Source of the DNA: Candidatus Doudnabacteria bacterium
GTDB lineage: Bacteria; Patescibacteriota; Doudnabacteria; UBA920
NCBI GenBank assembly: GCA_023245915.1
Contig: JAHFJK010000049.1
Span: 1-8,426 of the forward strand
Direction: 5' to 3'
DNA length: 8,426 bases
Numbering within the stretch: position 1 is the first letter of the stretch; every line of letters starts with the position of its first letter. The translations under genes and the position numbers were made by a program. The notes under the pieces are model-generated. The model did not search any database and was not told where the DNA came from. It saw nothing but the letters and a program-made list of their open reading frames with translations. Positions 5,806 to 8,426 of this stretch are shown here, piece by piece.

Positions 5806-7341
5806 CTAAGTGTTAAGCAGGCTCTGGCCTGTCATGGATAGCGGCTTGGGTAGTTTCATTAACTGCAAAATTGTAGGAGCAATGTCGGCGAGGGAGGGAT
5901 TAGATGTAGGATGTAAGATGTAGGATGTAGGATTTGGAGAAACCAGAATAAAAGGCACTAAATTTGTTGTGTGGGCTGTATGTTTGTGATCTTTTTCAAC
6001 ATCAAAATTCATTTCCGCGTTGCCGTGGTCAGCCGTAATTATTGCGGTTCCATTCATCAAAGTCACTTTTTCCACAATTCTTTTTAGTTGCAAATCTATA
6101 GTTTCCACGGCAGTCAAAATCGCGGGTTTGTTGGCTGTGTGGCCGACTAAATCTGCATTGGCAAAATTCACTAAAATAAAATCCACCCCATCTTGTAAAT
6201 TTTCTATGGCTTTATCTGCAATTTCTTTTGCGCGCATTTGGGGGTATTCATCGTGGTCCTTAATCCCCTTTTTGCTTTCGATTAAAATGTCTTCTTCACC
6301 TTCATACGGTTCCTGTCTGCCCACGTTAAAAAAATAAGTTACATGAGCGTATTTATCGGTTTCCGCAATCCGGCACTGTGTGAGTCCGGCGTTTGCAATT
6401 TCCGAACCTAGGGTAACCTCCACTTTTTCTTTAGGAAAAGCCACGTCTGCAGTTAAGTTGGGATGGTATTGGGTCATGGTTACAAAATATAAATTTTTCC
6501 CCTGTGATTTTTCGGCTATTTTTTGAGAAAGTTGTCTGGCCCTGTCGCTTCTAAAATTAAAAAAGAAAATTCCGTCGTTGGTTTGAACGGGGTAGCTTTT
6601 GCCGTTGTCGTCAAAAAAAATCATTGGTTCCAAATGCTCGTCCACTTCACCCAGCTTATACAATCCACTCAACACCTCCGAAGGATTTTTTGCATAATAT
6701 TCTTTGCCGAAGTTTTCAAACAGGGCTGCAACTACTTTGTCCGTGCGCTGCCAGTTGTTGTCCCGGTCCATTGCATAGTAACGGCCGGAAGCTGTGGCAA
6801 TGTAGCCTATGCCTAAATCTGTAATAAGTTTTTCTAGTTCCTTTAAATATTCGGCCGCGCTTTGCGGCGGTGCGTCCCTGCCATCGGTAAAAGCGTGAAT
6901 AGCAACTTTTTCAATGCCTGCTTTTTTAGCTGCCTGCAGAAATCCATGCAAATGTTCCTGGTGGCTATGCACACCCTTTGGACTTACTAGTCCTAAAATA
7001 TGCAAAGTCGACTGAAATTTTTTTACGTGTTCAAACAAGTTTAAAAACGAAGGGTTAGCGTGGAATTCTTTTTGCTTCATTGCTTTGGATATTTTGACTA
7101 AGTCAGTATCTATAACTTTGCCTGCCCCGATTGTCATATGCCCAACTTCGCTGTTGCCAATTGTGCCTTCGGGCAGGCCTACGTGCTGCTGACTGGCCTG
7201 TAAAAGCGCGTGCGGGTATTTATGCCAGAGCATATCAAAAAAAGGCGTGTTAGCCTCGGCAATGGCATTGTGCTCTTTGCCTTCTCTATATCCCCAACCA
7301 TCAAGCACAATTAAAACTAAAGGTTTTTTATCCACGGGCAT
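5806..7341 (-). CDS. gpmI: 2,3-bisphosphoglycerate-independent phosphoglycerate mutase
   Basis: A 511-residue cytosolic enzyme interconverting 3- and 2-phosphoglycerate in glycolysis, using two Mn ions and a phosphoserine intermediate. The alkaline-phosphatase-type half carries Asp14 (VLDGWG), the catalytic Ser64 in GNSEVGH, Asp397 and His401 (NADLVGH), Asp438-His439 (TADHGN) and His457 (HTAHT). The inserted phosphotransferase half shows HAFTDGRDAPP (149-159), SGRYYAMDRD (185-194) and NFRSDRARQL (262-271). All metal and active-site residues are present and the length is normal. Residues 471-480 (PTSYILHPTS) come from a heptanucleotide tandem repeat in a surface loop before the conserved SLADIAPTIL. 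The ATG has no Shine-Dalgarno and lies six bases after an extended -10, so the mRNA is probably leaderless. It is the first gene of a likely two-gene transcript with the ABC exporter. Confidence 0.97.
   Translation of the reverse strand: MPVDKKPLVLIVLDGWGYREGKEHNAIAEANTPFFDMLWHKYPHALLQASQQHVGLPEGTIGNSEVGHMTIGAGKVIDTDLVKISKAMKQKEFHANPSFLNLFEHVKKFQSTLHILGLVSPKGVHSHQEHLHGFLQAAKKAGIEKVAIHAFTDGRDAPPQSAAEYLKELEKLITDLGIGYIATASGRYYAMDRDNNWQRTDKVVAALFENFGKEYYAKNPSEVLSGLYKLGEVDEHLEPMIFFDDNGKSYPVQTNDGIFFFNFRSDRARQLSQKIAEKSQGKNLYFVTMTQYHPNLTADVAFPKEKVEVTLGSEIANAGLTQCRIAETDKYAHVTYFFNVGRQEPYEGEEDILIESKKGIKDHDEYPQMRAKEIADKAIENLQDGVDFILVNFANADLVGHTANKPAILTAVETIDLQLKRIVEKVTLMNGTAIITADHGNAEMNFDVEKDHKHTAHTTNLVPFILVSPNPTSYILHPTSNPSLADIAPTILQLMKLPKPLSMTGQSLLNT
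5903..5937. repeat. heptanucleotide tandem repeat inside gpmI
   Basis: Four 7-base units at 5903-5930 (GATGTAG, GATGTAA, GATGTAG, GATGTAG), with a degenerate fifth unit GATTTGG at 5931-5937 and a partial copy before it. The gpmI frame is kept. On the coding strand the units read as the peptide TSYILHP. I recall the same heptamer, and TSYILHP insertions in proteins, from other candidate-phyla genomes; this needs a search. Confidence 0.85.
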
Positions 7342-7347
7342 ACAATG

Positions 7348-7356
7348 ATTTTAGCA
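7348..7356 (-). promoter_or_regulatory. extended -10 of gpmI
   Basis: The minus strand reads TGCTAAAAT, ending six bases before the gpmI ATG. The geometry is the same as for the DUF475 gene and implies transcription beginning at the start codon. No good -35 is seen. Confidence 0.6.
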
Positions 7357-7450
7357 AAAAATTTTGGTTTTTAAAAGCGCTTAAATAAGCAAAATCCGAT
7401 TGATCTTAGGTATTTGGCTGTTTAATTGTAATGATATCCCCAAATTTTTT

Positions 7451-7479
7451 TTGACACATCAAAATTTAGCGGTTAAACT
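7451..7479 (+). promoter_or_regulatory. yerC promoter
   Basis: Consensus -35 TTGACA (7451-7456), a 17-bp spacer, and -10 TAAACT (7474-7479). Transcription would start near 7486, giving a leader of about 34 bases before yerC. Confidence 0.65.
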
Positions 7480-7511
7480 ACTCTTTAGTAAGATAAAGCA
7501 CTTTAGTTAAG
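7477..7511 (+). promoter_or_regulatory. operator-like repeats before yerC
   Basis: CTTTAGTAAG (7483-7492) and CTTTAGTTAAG (7501-7511) are near-identical and start 18 bp apart. ACTA (7477-7480) with TAGT (7486-7489) also forms a small inverted repeat overlapping the -10. TrpR-family operators are built on CTAGT-like half-sites, so autoregulation by the YerC product is plausible but inferred. Confidence 0.35.
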
Positions 7512-7519
7512 TAAATTAA

Positions 7520-7816
7520 ATGTTTATGACATTGGCCGGATATAAAAATAAAAAAGATGAATTAGCCAGAGCTATTTTGGCTTTAAAAACCACTAATGAA
7601 GCAGAACGTTTTCTGCGGGATTTGCTAACTGCTGATGAGATTGAAGAATTTGGCAACCGTTGGTTGGCGGCCCGTATGCTCAACTCTGGGGCTTCCTACG
7701 CTTCCATTTGGGGGAAAACCGGATTATCTTCCACAACTATTGCCCGCATTTCCAAATGGCTCAAAAAAGGAAGGGGCGGTTATCGCCTTATGCTTAGCAG
7801 GCTGGAAAAAAAATAA
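7520..7816 (+). CDS. YerC/YecD-type TrpR-related regulator
   Basis: A 98-residue all-helical cytoplasmic protein of the TrpR/DnaA-related fold, YerC/YecD group. Residues 20-45 (LALKTTNEAERFLRDLLTADEIEEF) match the dimer helices. A helix-turn-helix follows at about 49-80: AARMLNSGASYASIWGKTGLSSTTIARISKWL, with the recognition helix in LSSTTIARISKWL. The C-terminus GRGGYRLMLSRLEKK is typical of the group. E. coli TrpR binds tryptophan; the YerC group has no settled ligand, so a trp role should not be assumed. There is no Shine-Dalgarno before ATG 7520, and a second ATG two codons in (7526) is an alternative. It diverges from gpmI across 178 bp with its own promoter and operator-like repeats. 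Confidence 0.9.
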   Translation: MFMTLAGYKNKKDELARAILALKTTNEAERFLRDLLTADEIEEFGNRWLAARMLNSGASYASIWGKTGLSSTTIARISKWLKKGRGGYRLMLSRLEKK

Positions 7817-7830
7817 TTTTTCACTTTTTC

Positions 7831-7893
7831 CTTGGTAAAGGGTTAGTTTAGAATTTGCTTGAAAAAGATTTTCCAAACTATCCCTTTCTCAAG
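7831..7893 (+). repeat. long inverted repeat after yerC
   Basis: AAAGGGTTAGTTTAGAA (7837-7853) pairs with TTCCAAACTATCCCTTT (7871-7887): 15 of 17 positions match. The outer CTTG/CAAG (7831-7834 and 7890-7893) extends the arms, and the loop is 17 bases. No U-tract follows on either strand, so it is not a standard terminator. It ends about 25 bases before the Shine-Dalgarno of the next gene and could be a leader structure or a protein-binding site. Confidence 0.65.
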
Positions 7894-7928
7894 AAGGATT
7901 CTTGGAAAATAAAAACAAGGAGTGGATG

Positions 7929-8288
7929 ATGATGGAAAACGATCTGCCAATAGAGCTAGTCAAGACGCGCAGCCCAAATTTTGACTCAAATGGCTTGGTG
8001 AATGTTATGCTTTGGGGAGCGTGGGAAGGACTCCCAATAAACGCAACCAAGACAGATGAAAAGTCTTATCGACTGACAATACAGACAGGTATTGTCCACC
8101 TACCTGCTGAAGGCAAAACTTCTATGAAGCTTGAGAGTTCACCCCTCGGCTTCATCTTGCTTGATGAAAGCGCGGAAAACCTGGTGTATTATGTCAGGCA
8201 GGACGAGGACAGAAACCCAAGCAAGTTCCGGAGTATTCGACAAGGCGTCGAGTCCGCTCCTGTAATGTGGGTCAGGATTGACGCTTGA
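7929..8288 (+). CDS. unrecognised 119-aa soluble protein
   Basis: I do not recognise this protein. It has no membrane segment or signal peptide and looks like a small, strand-rich cytoplasmic domain. Alternating hydrophobic stretches (GLVNVMLWGAWEGLPINAT, YRLTIQTGIVHLPAEG, PLGFILLDESAENLVYYVRQDE) are followed by a charged segment (RNPSKFRSIRQ) and the ending VMWVRIDA. Start choice: AAGGAG at 7917-7922 lies six bases before ATG 7929 and nine before ATG 7932. An in-frame TTG at 7902 has only a poorly spaced purine tract and was not chosen. A strong terminator follows 27 bases after the TGA. Its coding DNA looks more GC-rich than neighbouring genes, which may mean recent acquisition or a different expression class. 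Its signals (good Shine-Dalgarno, single gene, strong terminator) resemble those of the 55-residue membrane-protein gene. Confidence 0.75.
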   Translation: MMENDLPIELVKTRSPNFDSNGLVNVMLWGAWEGLPINATKTDEKSYRLTIQTGIVHLPAEGKTSMKLESSPLGFILLDESAENLVYYVRQDEDRNPSKFRSIRQGVESAPVMWVRIDA

Positions 8289-8315
8289 CTCGAGCCTGGG
8301 AGGATCTACGGCACG

Positions 8316-8360
8316 ACGGCGGTGAAGCGCAAGCTTCTCCGCCGTATTCTTTTTATATTT
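8316..8360 (+). terminator. intrinsic terminator with GCAA loop
   Basis: ACGGCGG (8316-8322) pairs with CCGCCGT (8339-8345). A T-T mismatch is followed by GAAGC/GCTTC closing a GCAA tetraloop. The run ATTCTTTTTATATTT follows. It ends the 119-aa protein transcript. Confidence 0.92.
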
Positions 8361-8387
8361 GACAAAAAAATCAATATAATATATACT
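8359..8387 (+). promoter_or_regulatory. strong promoter at the right edge
   Basis: TTGACA (8359-8364), a 17-bp AT-rich spacer and TATACT (8382-8387) form a near-consensus promoter reading out of the window. Transcription would start around 8394, in the palindrome described next. The gene served lies beyond the window. Confidence 0.75.
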
Positions 8388-8390
8388 TTT

Positions 8391-8422
8391 ATGCAATGTT
8401 CGTATAGACGAACATTTTGCAT
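8391..8422 (+). promoter_or_regulatory. palindrome at the transcription start
   Basis: ATGTTCGTATAGACGAACAT (8396-8415) is a perfect 8-bp inverted repeat with a 4-base centre. It is flanked by ATGCA (8391-8395) and TGCAT (8418-8422), which extend the pairing past a 2-base bulge. It covers the predicted start of transcription, so it may be a repressor operator or a 5' hairpin of the mRNA. Confidence 0.6.
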
Positions 8423-8426
8423 AATA

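Noticed and set aside
7902..7928. TTG start giving a 128-aa form of the unknown protein
   Set aside because: The purine tract before it is only about three bases away, whereas AAGGAG at 7917-7922 is well spaced for ATG 7929 or 7932.
8139..8396. Minus-strand frame of 85 codons at the right edge
   Set aside because: It crosses the promoter, palindrome and terminator hairpin and is antisense to the 119-aa gene; no start signal.
8396..8415. LexA (SOS) box
   Set aside because: Known Gram-positive-type boxes read CGAAC-N4-GTTCG; here the order is GTTCG-N6-CGAAC, so the resemblance is only in the half-sites.
1..8426. tRNA, rRNA or CRISPR array
   Set aside because: No cloverleaf with a T-arm GGTTCGA-type motif was seen, no rRNA signature, and no regularly spaced direct repeats of 20-40 bases.
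1..8426. Alternative genetic code with TGA as glycine
   Set aside because: TGA is the natural stop of three genes, two of them followed closely by terminators, and no gene reads through TGA.

Overview
The window looks like chromosome of a candidate phyla radiation (Patescibacteria, probably Parcubacteria-like) bacterium. The support is indirect: compact, moderately AT-rich genes; a class III pseudopilin; a stand-alone YerC/YecD TrpR-like regulator; an MsbA-type ABC exporter; starts without Shine-Dalgarno sites; and several short interspersed repeats of kinds I remember from such genomes. TGA ends three genes (pilin, small membrane protein, 119-aa protein), so the code is the standard bacterial one, which argues against the Gracilibacteria/Absconditabacteria code. 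The lineage is inference; no rRNA is present.

Layout, left to right. Positions 1-500 hold a REP-like hairpin, a nested inverted-repeat block, and an HU gene (minus) whose 5' leader carries a second REP-like repeat. Positions 640-920 hold a self-contained cassette for a 55-residue, two-helix membrane protein (plus): candidate promoter, strong Shine-Dalgarno, gene, terminator. Positions 958-2997 hold three minus-strand units: a DUF475/TerC-like membrane protein, a short-chain dehydrogenase, and a 73-codon remnant of rarA that joins the N-terminus of the family to its C-terminal motif with the AAA+ core missing. Positions 3036-3690 hold a minus-strand pseudopilin with its own extended -10 promoter and terminator.

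The 394-bp gap after it holds a non-autonomous, MITE-like element (3865-4025) with imperfect terminal inverted repeats and AATTA at both ends, inserted just after the stop of an ABC exporter. The exporter (4037-5788) follows gpmI (5806-7341, cofactor-independent phosphoglycerate mutase) with a 17-bp gap, apparently as one transcript. gpmI contains an in-frame heptanucleotide tandem repeat near its C-terminus. Divergent from gpmI is yerC (7520-7816), with a TTGACA promoter and operator-like repeats, then an unrecognised 119-aa protein with a strong terminator. The window ends in a promoter whose start region is a perfect palindrome, serving a gene outside the window.

Functionally this is mostly housekeeping (glycolysis, nucleoid, envelope) plus two unknown small genes. 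I see no defence system, CRISPR array or tRNA. The most unusual content is the number of different small repeat elements that have entered leaders, coding sequence and intergenic space.
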